Below are positions 48,630-56,815 of a stretch of 64,000 nucleotides of DNA, piece by piece (within the stretch, counting starts at the first letter, position 1; each line of letters starts with the position of its first letter). Location of the stretch: assembly GCF_900104175.1 (NCBI RefSeq), contig NZ_FNIX01000002.1, positions 124,001 through 188,000 of the forward strand, in the 5' to 3' direction. A program made the translations under genes and the position numbers. Under the pieces are notes generated by a model. The model was not told the DNA's origin. It searched no databases and worked only from the letters and a program-made list of their open reading frames with translations. Source of the DNA: Lentzea jiangxiensis. Its GTDB lineage: Bacteria > Actinomycetota > Actinomycetes > Mycobacteriales > Pseudonocardiaceae.

Positions 48630-49708
48630 GGCGCGCCGCCGTCGTCGGCACGGGTTCGATCGCCGCCGCCCACGCCGAGGCGCTGCGGGCCGTGGGGGAG
48701 CGCGTCGAGCTCGTGGCGGTCGTGGACGTGGACGCCGATCGGGCGACGGCGTTCGCCCGGGAGTGGGGTGTGCCGCGGACGCACCCCACTCCCGCCGCGC
48801 TCCTCGACGCGGAGGACCTAGACCTGGTGCACGTGTGCACGCCACCGCGCCACCACGTGCCGCTCGCGCTCGACTGCCTCGCCGCCGGGGTGAACGTGCT
48901 GGTGGAGAAGCCCCCGGCGATGTCGCTGAGCGAGGTCGACGCGCTGATCGCGGCCGAACGGCGCTCGGCGGGGCGGGTCGCGACGGTGTTCCAGCACCGT
49001 TTCGGCCCCGCGGCGCTCCGGTTGCGGCGCCTGGTCGCCGAGGGCGTGCTCGGCCGGTCGTTCGTCGCGAAGTGCGACACCCTCTGGTACCGCGGCGACG
49101 CCTACTTCGAGGTGCCGTGGCGCGGGACGTGGGACAGCGAGGGCGGCGGCCCGACGATGGGCCACGGCATCCACCAGTTCGACCTGCTGCTGTCGGTGCT
49201 GGGGCCGTGGCGGGAGATCCGGGCCGTCGCGGCACGGCAGGCGCGCGACGTGCAGACCGAGGACGTCTCGATGGCCCTGGTGACCTTCGCCGACGGCACG
49301 GTCGCCTCGGTGGTGAACTCCCTGCTCTCACCGCGGGAGACCTCCGAGCTGAGGTTCGACTTCGAACGCGCCACGGTCGAGGTCGAGCACCTGTACGGCT
49401 ACACCGACGCGCACTGGACGATCACCCCCGCACCCGGCCACGAGGACGTCGCCGCACGCTGGCGGGAAGGGCGGTCGGGGATCGTCAGCGGTCACCGGTG
49501 CCAGGTCGAGGCGCTCCTCGACGCCCTGGACGAGGGCGCACCGCCACCGGTGGCGCTGGCGGACACGCGGATCACGATGGAGTTCATCGCCGCGCTGTAC
49601 GCCTCCGCGTTCACCGGGACCGTGGTGAAAGCCGGGCAGATCGGCCCTGAGAACCCGTTCTACGCGACGATGGAAGGGATCGGTGCCCCGTGGGCGACCG
49701 CGCGGTGA
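48626..49708 (+). CDS. Gfo/Idh/MocA-family NAD(P)-dependent oxidoreductase
   Basis: 360 residues. The N-terminal Rossmann fold has VVGTGSIAAAHAEAL, and the family motif EKPP (VLVEKPPAMSLSE) follows. The GTG start overlaps the preceding stop and the next gene overlaps its end by 19 bases, so it is fully embedded in the transport operon. It probably oxidises or epimerises an imported sugar derivative; the substrate is unknown. Confidence 0.9.
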   Translation: MRRAAVVGTGSIAAAHAEALRAVGERVELVAVVDVDADRATAFAREWGVPRTHPTPAALLDAEDLDLVHVCTPPRHHVPLALDCLAAGVNVLVEKPPAMSLSEVDALIAAERRSAGRVATVFQHRFGPAALRLRRLVAEGVLGRSFVAKCDTLWYRGDAYFEVPWRGTWDSEGGGPTMGHGIHQFDLLLSVLGPWREIRAVAARQARDVQTEDVSMALVTFADGTVASVVNSLLSPRETSELRFDFERATVEVEHLYGYTDAHWTITPAPGHEDVAARWREGRSGIVSGHRCQVEALLDALDEGAPPPVALADTRITMEFIAALYASAFTGTVVKAGQIGPENPFYATMEGIGAPWATAR

Positions 49709-50571
49709 CTTTGCGGCACGACGACGAGGAGCTCGTCGCGTCCGCCGGTGACGTCGAGATCTTCCGGTACGTGCACCGGCCGTCGACGCCGGCGTTCGAG
49801 GGCCCGAAGCCCTACCTGCACCCCGTGCGCACGCTCGCCGGCGACGTCGTGACGGCGTTCCGGCCGCACGACCACCGGTGGCACAAGGGCGTGCAGATGA
49901 CCGCGACGGACGTGTCGGGGGAGAACTTCTGGGGCGGCGTCACCTACGTGCGCGACCAAGGCTACGTGGTGCTGCCCAACGTCGGCACCATGCGGCACGA
50001 CGGGTTCGAGGTCGACGGGCCGCGCGTCGAGGAGCTGCTGTCGTGGTTCACCGAGGCGGGCGAGCACTGGGTCGCTGAGCGGCGCTCGTTCGCCGTGCGC
50101 GACGTCGAGGACGACTCGTGGACGCTCGAGTTCGCGACGACGCTCACGAACGTGCGGCCGGAGACCCTGGTCTTCGGCAGCCCGACGACGAACGGCCGCG
50201 AGCTCGCGGGCTACACCGGCTTCTTCTGGCGTGGACCGCGCTCCTTCACCGACGGCGAGGTGATCGCCGCCGGCGGGGGAACGGGGCAGGAGATGATGGG
50301 CGAGGCCGCGGCGTGGCTCGCGTTCGTCGGGCGGCACGACGAGGTGGACCGGTCGTCGACCCTGCTGTTCCTCGACCACCCGGACAACAAGAGCACGCAC
50401 TGGTTCGTGCGCAGCACACCGTTCGCGGCGGTCAACCCGTCCTTCGCCTTCCACGACACGGTCGAGCTGCCTGCCGGTGAGGTGCTGGAGCTGCGGTACC
50501 GGCTCGTCGTCGCCACCGGGGAGTGGGGCCGGGAACGGCTGGAGTCCTACGTGGAGGCGCACCCGTGGTGA
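49690..50571 (+). CDS. PmoA/DUF6807-family protein
   Basis: 293 residues. It resembles the family called 'methane oxygenase PmoA', a misleading name for a carbohydrate-cluster beta-sandwich protein. Conserved features are KPYLHPVRTLAGD, RPHDHRWHKGVQM, ENFWGG and GYTGFFWRGPR. The His-rich patch HDHRWHKG could bind metal or substrate. It lies between a Gfo/Idh oxidoreductase and a cupin, a recurring trio in sugar-degradation clusters. GTG start overlapping the upstream gene. The activity is not established. Confidence 0.8.
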   Translation: MGDRAVTLRHDDEELVASAGDVEIFRYVHRPSTPAFEGPKPYLHPVRTLAGDVVTAFRPHDHRWHKGVQMTATDVSGENFWGGVTYVRDQGYVVLPNVGTMRHDGFEVDGPRVEELLSWFTEAGEHWVAERRSFAVRDVEDDSWTLEFATTLTNVRPETLVFGSPTTNGRELAGYTGFFWRGPRSFTDGEVIAAGGGTGQEMMGEAAAWLAFVGRHDEVDRSSTLLFLDHPDNKSTHWFVRSTPFAAVNPSFAFHDTVELPAGEVLELRYRLVVATGEWGRERLESYVEAHPW

Positions 50572-51272
50572 CGCCCTTCCCCGGCGGGGTCGGCCTCTCC
50601 GGCCTGAGGGTGTACGACTGGCCCGCGGTGGACGGGGTGTGCGGCGGGTCGCCGCACGTGCACCTGGCCTGCGCGGAGTGCTACTACGTGATCGGCGGGC
50701 GGGGCAGCGTGCAGACGCTGACCCGGCGCGGGTTTGCCGAAACCGCGCTGCACGAGGGAGTCGTCGCCTGGTTCACGCCCGGCACGATCCACCGCCTGGT
50801 CAACGACGGCGACCTGCGGATCATCGTCGTGATGCAGAACAGCGGTCTGCCGGAGGCGGGCGACGCGGTGTTCCCGTTCCCCGCCGAGGTGCTCGCCGAC
50901 GAGGAGAGCTATCTCGCCCACGCCGGGGCGGGCGACGAGAACGCTGCTCGACGACGCCGGGACCTCGCCCTGGAAGGGTTCCTGGAGCTGCGACGGCGGG
51001 TCGAGTCCGGAGAGGACGCGGCGCTCGACGACTTCTACCGCGCCGCCGTCCGCCTCAAACGGGGTGTGCTGGACGACTGGGAGGAGCGGTGGCGCGGCGG
51101 GGCGCTGGCCTCCGCCGAACGCACCGGGGAGCACCTGACCCTGTTGCGGGACGGGAAGATCACGCACCTCGCCGAGGCGGACATCCACGTGGTGCCGGCG
51201 CGGGGACCGCGCCCGGGGATGTGCGGCAGGCTCGACACCCACGATCCCTCCGAGGGTGGATCTCCTTACTGA
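50568..51272 (+). CDS. cupin-domain protein
   Basis: 234 residues from a GTG overlapping the preceding stop. The cupin part has SPHVHLACAECYYVIGGRGSVQTLT and FTPGTIHRLVNDGDLRI, giving His/Glu/His metal ligands. A helical C-terminal half of about 100 residues is not part of the cupin. It is the last gene of the transport operon. It may be a sugar isomerase or lyase-like enzyme or a sensor; the sequence does not decide. Confidence 0.8.
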   Translation: MTPFPGGVGLSGLRVYDWPAVDGVCGGSPHVHLACAECYYVIGGRGSVQTLTRRGFAETALHEGVVAWFTPGTIHRLVNDGDLRIIVVMQNSGLPEAGDAVFPFPAEVLADEESYLAHAGAGDENAARRRRDLALEGFLELRRRVESGEDAALDDFYRAAVRLKRGVLDDWEERWRGGALASAERTGEHLTLLRDGKITHLAEADIHVVPARGPRPGMCGRLDTHDPSEGGSPY

Positions 51273-51347
51273 TCAACGCTTTCGTCGATTCGATTCGAAG
51301 AAATCCCGCGCGGTGCGTTCGACTTGTTCGACGCTACCGTCACCCGT

Positions 51348-53138
51348 ATGAAACGTTTCAATTCGGTGAGACTCAGTGTGCTGCTCGCGGTGGTGCTGAC
51401 CGCGGGCGGCGTTCCCGCCCTCGCGGACGAGGTGCAGGAGCGCGGGCTGGTCAGCATCAGATCGGTGCACGGCAACGGGAACTTCGTGTCTTGGCGGCTC
51501 CTCGGCTCGGACGCGGCGGACGTGGCGTTCAACGTCTACCGCGACGGCGTGCGGGTCAACCGGGCCCCGGTGACCACGGCGACGAGCTACCTCGACGCGG
51601 GTGCGCCCGCGACCGCGTCCTACTCGGTGCGCCCGGTGGTCGGAGGCGTGGAACCGGCGGCGGCCACGCGGTCCGTCGGGACGCTGGCGACCAGCAGGGA
51701 CGTCCCCCTGCAGATCCCTCCCGGCGGAACGACCCCCTCGGGCGAGGCCTACACCTACGTGGCGAACGACGTGTCGGCAGGCGACCTCGACGGCGACGGC
51801 GAGCAGGACCTGGTGCTGAAGTGGGATCCCACGAACGCCAAGGACAACTCGCAGTCCGGCTACACGGGCAACGTGTACCTGGACGCGTACCGGTTGAACG
51901 GCACCAGGTTGTGGCGGATCGACCTCGGCCGCAACATCCGGGCCGGCGCGCACTACACGCAGTTCCAGGTGTTCGACTACGACGGCGACGGCCGCGCCGA
52001 GGTGGCCGTGAAGACCGCCGACGGCACGCGGTCGGGCACGGGGCAGGTGATCGGCAACTCGGGCGCGGACCACCGCAACAGCAGCGGCTACGTCCTCGCC
52101 GGGCCCGAGTACCTGTCGGTGTTCCGCGGCACGGACGGCGCGGTGCTCGACACCGAGAGCTACGTGCCCCCGCGCGGCACCGTGTCGTCGTGGGGCGACA
52201 ACTACGGCAACCGGGTCGACAGGTTCCTCGCCGGAACGGCCTATGTGGACGGATCACGGCCGAGCATCATCATGGCGCGCGGCTACTACACCCGCAGCGT
52301 GATCTCCGCGTGGGACTTCCGGGGCGGCCAGCTCACCCAGCGCTGGACGTTCGACTCGGCCGCGCAGCCGAACCGCGCGGCCTGGGAGGGCAAGGGCAAC
52401 CACCAGCTGTCGGTGGCCGACGTCGACGCCGACGGCCGCGACGAGATCATCTACGGCTCGATGGCGATCGACGACAACGGCCGGGGCCTGTGGCAGAACG
52501 GCACCCGCCACGGCGACGCGCTGCACGTCGGCGACTTCATCCCGTCCCGCGCGGGCCTCGAGGTCTTCAAGCCGTCGGAGTCGACCACCGATCTCACGCA
52601 CTGGATGGGCGACGCGCGCACCGGCCAGATCATCTGGAGCGCGCCGTCGTGCGGCTGCGACAACGGCAGGGCGGTGACCGCCGACATCTGGGCGGGCAAC
52701 CCCGGTGCGGAGGCGTGGTCGTCGTCGGTCGCCGGCCTGCGCAGTGCCACCACGGGCGCCCAGGTCTCGGCCCGCAAGCCGGGTTCCACGAACTTCGTGA
52801 TCTGGTGGGACGGTGACGCCCAGCGCGAGCTGCTGAACGGCACCACGATCGACAAGTACGGTCCCAACGGCGACACGAGGCTGCTCACGGGGTCCGGCGT
52901 GGCGTCGAACAACGGCAGCAAGTCCACGCCGGCGCTGTCCGCGGACATCCTCGGTGACTGGCGCGAGGAGGTCGTCTGGCGCACCTCGGACAACCGGGCG
53001 CTGCGGATCTACTCGACCACCGAGCCGACGGACATCCGGCGGGTGTCGCTGATGCAGGACCGGCAGTACCGCGTGGCGGTGGCGTTCCAGAACACCGCCT
53101 ACAACCAGCCGCCGCACCCGAGCTTCGCCACGCCCTGA
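51348..53138 (+). CDS. secreted rhamnogalacturonan lyase, PL11 (YesW-like)
   Basis: 596 residues: signal peptide (cut near ALADEVQ) and the eight-bladed propeller of PL11 with Ca2+-binding loops (DLDGDGEQD, DYDGDGRAE, DVDADGRDE). Further hallmarks are VLKWDPTNAKDNSQSGYTG, GYYTRSVISAWD and ADILGDWREEVVWRT. It cleaves RG-I by beta-elimination outside the cell. A LacI-type palindrome overlaps the start codon. No ribosome-binding site is visible upstream of the ATG, and a -10-like element lies close by, so the message may be leaderless. Confidence 0.95.
   Translation: MKRFNSVRLSVLLAVVLTAGGVPALADEVQERGLVSIRSVHGNGNFVSWRLLGSDAADVAFNVYRDGVRVNRAPVTTATSYLDAGAPATASYSVRPVVGGVEPAAATRSVGTLATSRDVPLQIPPGGTTPSGEAYTYVANDVSAGDLDGDGEQDLVLKWDPTNAKDNSQSGYTGNVYLDAYRLNGTRLWRIDLGRNIRAGAHYTQFQVFDYDGDGRAEVAVKTADGTRSGTGQVIGNSGADHRNSSGYVLAGPEYLSVFRGTDGAVLDTESYVPPRGTVSSWGDNYGNRVDRFLAGTAYVDGSRPSIIMARGYYTRSVISAWDFRGGQLTQRWTFDSAAQPNRAAWEGKGNHQLSVADVDADGRDEIIYGSMAIDDNGRGLWQNGTRHGDALHVGDFIPSRAGLEVFKPSESTTDLTHWMGDARTGQIIWSAPSCGCDNGRAVTADIWAGNPGAEAWSSSVAGLRSATTGAQVSARKPGSTNFVIWWDGDAQRELLNGTTIDKYGPNGDTRLLTGSGVASNNGSKSTPALSADILGDWREEVVWRTSDNRALRIYSTTEPTDIRRVSLMQDRQYRVAVAFQNTAYNQPPHPSFATP
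51349..51360. promoter_or_regulatory. LacI-type operator overlapping the lyase start codon
   Basis: TGAAACGTTTCA, a perfect 12-bp palindrome that begins at the second base of the ATG of the first PL11 gene. The centre differs slightly from GGAAAGCGTTTTCC found elsewhere in the island but has the same ACGT-centred design. Bound repressor would block both transcription and start-site access. Confidence 0.65.
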
Positions 53139-53151
53139 GGCGGGTGGAGGT

Positions 53152-53191
53152 GGTGGCGCGACACGAGCCCGGCGGGACCGGTCGCGCCACC
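53152..53191. terminator. hairpin between convergent lyase and esterase genes
   Basis: An 11-bp perfect stem, GGTGGCGCGAC with GTCGCGCCACC, and an 18-base loop. It begins 14 bases after the lyase stop and ends 12 bases before the esterase stop. Bidirectional terminator. Confidence 0.7.
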
Positions 53192-53203
53192 TGCGGGAAC
53201 GGC

Positions 53204-54169
53204 CTACAGGTGCTGACGCAGGTGCCGCAGCTGCGTCTCCAGGTGGCTGGTGGGCGTGGTGTGCTTGCCGAACGGCGACACCGTGATCTCCTTGGGCGCG
53301 CGGACCTCGTGGTACGCCGCGTACACGGTGGACGGCGGGCACGTCTCGTCCATCAGCCCGACGCTGAACAACGTCGGCGCGGTGATCCGCCGGGCGAGCA
53401 GGGCGCAGTCGACGTACCGCAGGGTGTTCAGGGCGGTGGGCACGAGAGCGTCGTGCTGCGCCAGGAAGTCGCTGATCTCCGTGTAGGGCGGCGTGGTGCC
53501 GATGCGGACCGCGCGGTGCAGGTCGCACAGGAACGGCACGTCGGAGTGGCAGACCTTCACGCGGTCCGCGCGCAACGCGGCGGCGGCCAGCGCGAGCGCG
53601 CCACCCTGGCTGCCCCCGGTCACGGCGATGCGGCCGGGGTCCACGCCCGGTAGTCCGGCGGCGACGTCCACAGCCCTCGCGGCGTCGAGGAACAGCCGCG
53701 TGTAGTAGTAGCCCTCCGGGCTGGAGATGCCCCTGGTCATCACGCCGGGGTGCTCCGGACCCGTGCCCGCTCCCGCGTCGGCGGTGGCGCCCACGGACCA
53801 GCGGCCGCCCTGGGCCCTGCTGTCCATCACGAACTGCGCGAAGCCGAGGCTCGGCAGCAGCGTGTGCTGGGCGGGGACACCACGGCCGCCGCCGTAGCCG
53901 ATGTACGTCACGACCACCGGCAACGGGTCGTCGCCGGCGGGGCGCAGGTACCAGCCGCGGACGGGGTGGCCGTGGGCGCCGGAGAACTCCACGTCGTGCA
54001 CCACCAGCGGCCGGTACAGGTCCGGTTCGTGCGGCGTCAGCACGGGCGGGCTCGCGGCGGCCGACGTCTCGGCCAGCCGGGCCGCCCACCACTCGTCGAG
54101 GTCGTCCGGTTCCGGGGTGGTGACGCGGTGCCGGAGCAGGTCTTCCTCGGGCATGTCGACGACGGGCAC
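53204..54169 (-). CDS. CE7-family acetyl (xylan) esterase
   Basis: 321 residues. CE7 hallmarks are YIGYGGGRG, DSRAQGG, RGISSPEGYYYTRLFLDA, nucleophile elbow GGSQGGA, Asp in VGLMDETCPPST and His in PFGKHTT. CE7 enzymes deacetylate short xylo- or pectic oligosaccharides and cephalosporins inside the cell. No signal peptide. GTG with GAGGAG upstream. It is downstream of the second PL11 gene on the same strand, 43 bases away, probably one operon. Confidence 0.92.
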   Translation of the reverse strand: MPVVDMPEEDLLRHRVTTPEPDDLDEWWAARLAETSAAASPPVLTPHEPDLYRPLVVHDVEFSGAHGHPVRGWYLRPAGDDPLPVVVTYIGYGGGRGVPAQHTLLPSLGFAQFVMDSRAQGGRWSVGATADAGAGTGPEHPGVMTRGISSPEGYYYTRLFLDAARAVDVAAGLPGVDPGRIAVTGGSQGGALALAAAALRADRVKVCHSDVPFLCDLHRAVRIGTTPPYTEISDFLAQHDALVPTALNTLRYVDCALLARRITAPTLFSVGLMDETCPPSTVYAAYHEVRAPKEITVSPFGKHTTPTSHLETQLRHLRQHL

Positions 54170-54212
54170 GCAGATCTCCTCACTCGAGCGGTCCCTGCGA
54201 TCTTCACACGGG

Positions 54213-56498
54213 TCAGCGGCGCGGCGGCAGGGGAACGCGCGACCAATCGGTGTCCGAGGCGAGGTGGAAGCCCGGGTGGGACGGCTGGTTGTAGGCGGTC
54301 TGCTGGCGGGCGACCTCGACGCGGTACTGGCGGTCGTGCATCAGCGTGTACGTCTTGTGGTTCGTCGGCTCGGTGCTGAGGTGGAAGCGCAGCGCCGAGC
54401 TGTCCAGGGTGCGCACCACCAGTTCCTCGCGCCAGTCGCCGAGGACGTCGGCCACCAGCGACGGCGTGCCCTTGGTGCCGTTGTTGGTCCGCGTGCCGAT
54501 GGCCGTCAGCAGCGTGCCGCGCCGCCAGTCGTCGATGGTCGGCGTGGCGTCCTGGGCGCCGTTCACGATCTGCGTGGTCAGGTCACCCGCCCAGCGGATG
54601 CTCATGTTCGTCCCCGGCGAGCGGGTGTCCAGCCGGCGGCCGTCCGCGCTCCAGAGGCCCGAGGAGTCCGAGCCGCTCGGCATCGACGCCCACGTCTCGA
54701 TGCCGCGCACGTCCGGCCGGACGTCGCCGATCATGCCGCGGCCCGTGTCCATCCCGGAGTAGCCGCCGTGGAGCACTTCGCCGGTCCGCGCGTCGCGCAG
54801 CGTGTAGCCGTACGGCGCCGAACGCGCTCCCTCGTGCACCATGTGGATCTCCAGACCGGGCCGGTCCGGGTCGACGTCGGTGACGTGCAGGGCGTCGCCG
54901 TGGCCGATCCGCGCCACCGCACCGGGATCGGCGCTGCCCGGTGGCAGGACGCCCGTGGAGCTGTACTTCAGCGAGCCGTCGTCGTCGAGCGTCGCACCGC
55001 CGTAGACGATCTCGTGGCGGCCGTCCCCGTCGACGTCGGCGACGCTCAGCGAGTGCGCGCCCTGCGTGGTGAGCTTCGCGTGGCTCGGGTTCGTGCCGTC
55101 ACGGCCGTGCGGGGTGTCGCGGAAGGGGTTCGCCATCGGCACGTGCCCGCTGTCGGCGAGCCACCTCTTCGTGAGCTTGCGGCCGTTCCAGTCGTACGCG
55201 GCGACCGTGGAGCGGGTGTAGTAGCCGCGGGCGAAGATCGCGGACGGGCGCTTGCCGTCCAGGTAGGCCACGCCGGACAGGAACCGGTCCACGCGGTTGC
55301 CCGGCTCGATGCGGCTCATGGCGTAGTCGCCCCACATCAGCCCGTCGTCGCCGCGGCCCGGTTCGTAGCGCACGGTCTGCAACTCCCGGCCCGTCGCGCC
55401 GTCGAACACCGTCAGGTACTCCGGGCCGTCGACGACGAACCCCGCGAACTGGCGCAACCGGTTGCCGGCGCTGCGGGAGGGCGCGTAGACGTCGATGAAG
55501 TGGTCGGCGAGCGCGGCGGCGTCGGTCTCCGACAACGGGTAGGCGTAGCGAGGTTCGAGGCCCAGCGCCTGCTCCAGCGTCGCGGGCCACCGCCCGGCGA
55601 CGACCTCGGGGTGCGCGTGCCAGCCGCGGAAGACGCCGATGAGGTGGGTGCGGTACCCGTCGGCGCTCAGGCGGTAGTCGTCGGTGTGCGCGTAGCCCGC
55701 GCGGACGTCCTCGCGCGGCAGGGTGATGTACCGCGACCGCCCGTCCCGGTCCACGGTCCTGGTGCCGGGCGCGGTCTTCGTCATCAGCTCCGACCTGCCG
55801 TCGCCGTCGAAGTCGTAGACCAGGAACTGCGTGTAGTGCGCGCCCGCCCTGATGTTCACGCCGAGGTCGATCCGGTGCAGCAGCGTCCCGTCCAGGCGGT
55901 AGGTGTCGAGGTACACCGGCCCGGTGTAACCGGTCTGCGAGACGTCCTTGGAGTTGCCGGGGTCCCACTTCACGACGTACTCGTACCGGCCGTCCCCGTC
56001 CACGTCGCCGACGCTGACGTCGTTAGCGGAGTAGGTGTAGCTCTCGCCGGCCGGCGTCACCCCGTCCGCGGGCCTGCGCAGCGGGAGGTCGTGGTGCGGC
56101 GCGGCCCAGGCCTTCACCGCCCGGCCGCGTCCGAGCGGCACCCCGCGCACGACGGGAGCCACCTGGTAGCGCGCGCCGGGCCGGGGGTCCGGGTCGGTGT
56201 GGGTGGTGCTGCCGGTGACGGTCGCGATCCGCCTGCCGTCCCGGAAGACCGCGAAGTCCGGACCTGCGAGACCGGTCGCGGTCGCACCGGTGGCCTCGTG
56301 GCCGAGCAGCCGCCAGCTCAGGTGCACGCCGCCGGGCGTGGGAACCGCGACGAGCCCGCGGTCGAGCCGTTCGGGGACAGCGGGCCGCGCGGCGGGGTTC
56401 CGCCTCCCCTCCCCAGCGGCCCACGCGGAGGCGGGAGCCTGTGCCGTGAAGAGCGCGATGACCACCAGCGGGAGCAGAACGCTTCGTCGCAGATCCAC
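54213..56498 (-). CDS. secreted rhamnogalacturonan lyase, PL11 (long form)
   Basis: 761 residues from a GTG (VDLRRSVLL), with a signal peptide. It is about 165 residues longer than the paralogue at 51348, mainly from insertions before GFVVDGPEYLTVFDG and around the linker HTDDYRLSADGYRTHL. Ca2+ loops such as DVDGDGRYE, DFDGDGRSE and DVDGDGRHE and the ending VADVLGDWREELVVRT are kept. A start further upstream would cover the operator and is rejected. It probably differs in endo/exo mode from its paralogue (compare YesW/YesX). Controlled by the LacI-type box at 56556. Confidence 0.93.
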   Translation of the reverse strand: MDLRRSVLLPLVVIALFTAQAPASAWAAGEGRRNPAARPAVPERLDRGLVAVPTPGGVHLSWRLLGHEATGATATGLAGPDFAVFRDGRRIATVTGSTTHTDPDPRPGARYQVAPVVRGVPLGRGRAVKAWAAPHHDLPLRRPADGVTPAGESYTYSANDVSVGDVDGDGRYEYVVKWDPGNSKDVSQTGYTGPVYLDTYRLDGTLLHRIDLGVNIRAGAHYTQFLVYDFDGDGRSELMTKTAPGTRTVDRDGRSRYITLPREDVRAGYAHTDDYRLSADGYRTHLIGVFRGWHAHPEVVAGRWPATLEQALGLEPRYAYPLSETDAAALADHFIDVYAPSRSAGNRLRQFAGFVVDGPEYLTVFDGATGRELQTVRYEPGRGDDGLMWGDYAMSRIEPGNRVDRFLSGVAYLDGKRPSAIFARGYYTRSTVAAYDWNGRKLTKRWLADSGHVPMANPFRDTPHGRDGTNPSHAKLTTQGAHSLSVADVDGDGRHEIVYGGATLDDDGSLKYSSTGVLPPGSADPGAVARIGHGDALHVTDVDPDRPGLEIHMVHEGARSAPYGYTLRDARTGEVLHGGYSGMDTGRGMIGDVRPDVRGIETWASMPSGSDSSGLWSADGRRLDTRSPGTNMSIRWAGDLTTQIVNGAQDATPTIDDWRRGTLLTAIGTRTNNGTKGTPSLVADVLGDWREELVVRTLDSSALRFHLSTEPTNHKTYTLMHDRQYRVEVARQQTAYNQPSHPGFHLASDTDWSRVPLPPRR

Positions 56499-56555
56499 GG
56501 GCGCTACCCTGGCCCGTCCGCGCCGAGCAGCGCAAGAGGTGGTGCCGCGGAATCT

Positions 56556-56569
56556 GGAAAGCGTTTTCC
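56556..56569. promoter_or_regulatory. LacI-family operator before the long PL11 gene
   Basis: GGAAAGCGTTTTCC, identical to the box at 45513-45526. It lies 58 bases before the GTG of the minus-strand lyase gene. Confidence 0.8.
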
Positions 56570-56753
56570 GAATCGAATTCGCGGCACCGTTCGAACGTGG
56601 TCCGTCGAACGGGGCGAACGGCGAGTCGATGGCGGCGAGACGGCGTGGGGCTTGTCCGGCAGGACATGACGAGGTCAGCCGGTCGCCTGCGGCGGACAGG
56701 CGTTCGCGGTGGTCCACTCGGCGGTGTCGCCGGGTGGTCGGCTGGTTAGTGTC

Positions 56754-56781
56754 CCGGTTCTGGGAGCGCTCCCAGAACCGG
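56754..56781. promoter_or_regulatory. extended perfect CebR-like palindrome before the four-domain mannanase
   Basis: A 28-bp perfect inverted repeat whose central 14 bases are TGGGAGCGCTCCCA, the exact CebR consensus. Flanking arms CCGGTTC and GAACCGG extend it on both sides. It ends 34 bases before the GTG and 23 bases before AGGAGG. Better explained as an operator than a terminator, as no gene on the plus strand ends near it. Confidence 0.8.
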
Positions 56782-56815
56782 ACGTACCAGCCCTTCTTCC
56801 TCCCAGGAGGTCGTC

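Noticed and set aside
46428-49331. 967-residue open frame on the minus strand
   Set aside because: Covers the antisense of a permease, a binding protein and an oxidoreductase; low-complexity Arg/Val/His sequence only.
56754-56781. Perfect inverted repeat considered as a terminator
   Set aside because: No plus-strand gene ends near it, it has no loop or T-run, and its core equals the CebR operator 42 bases before a start codon.
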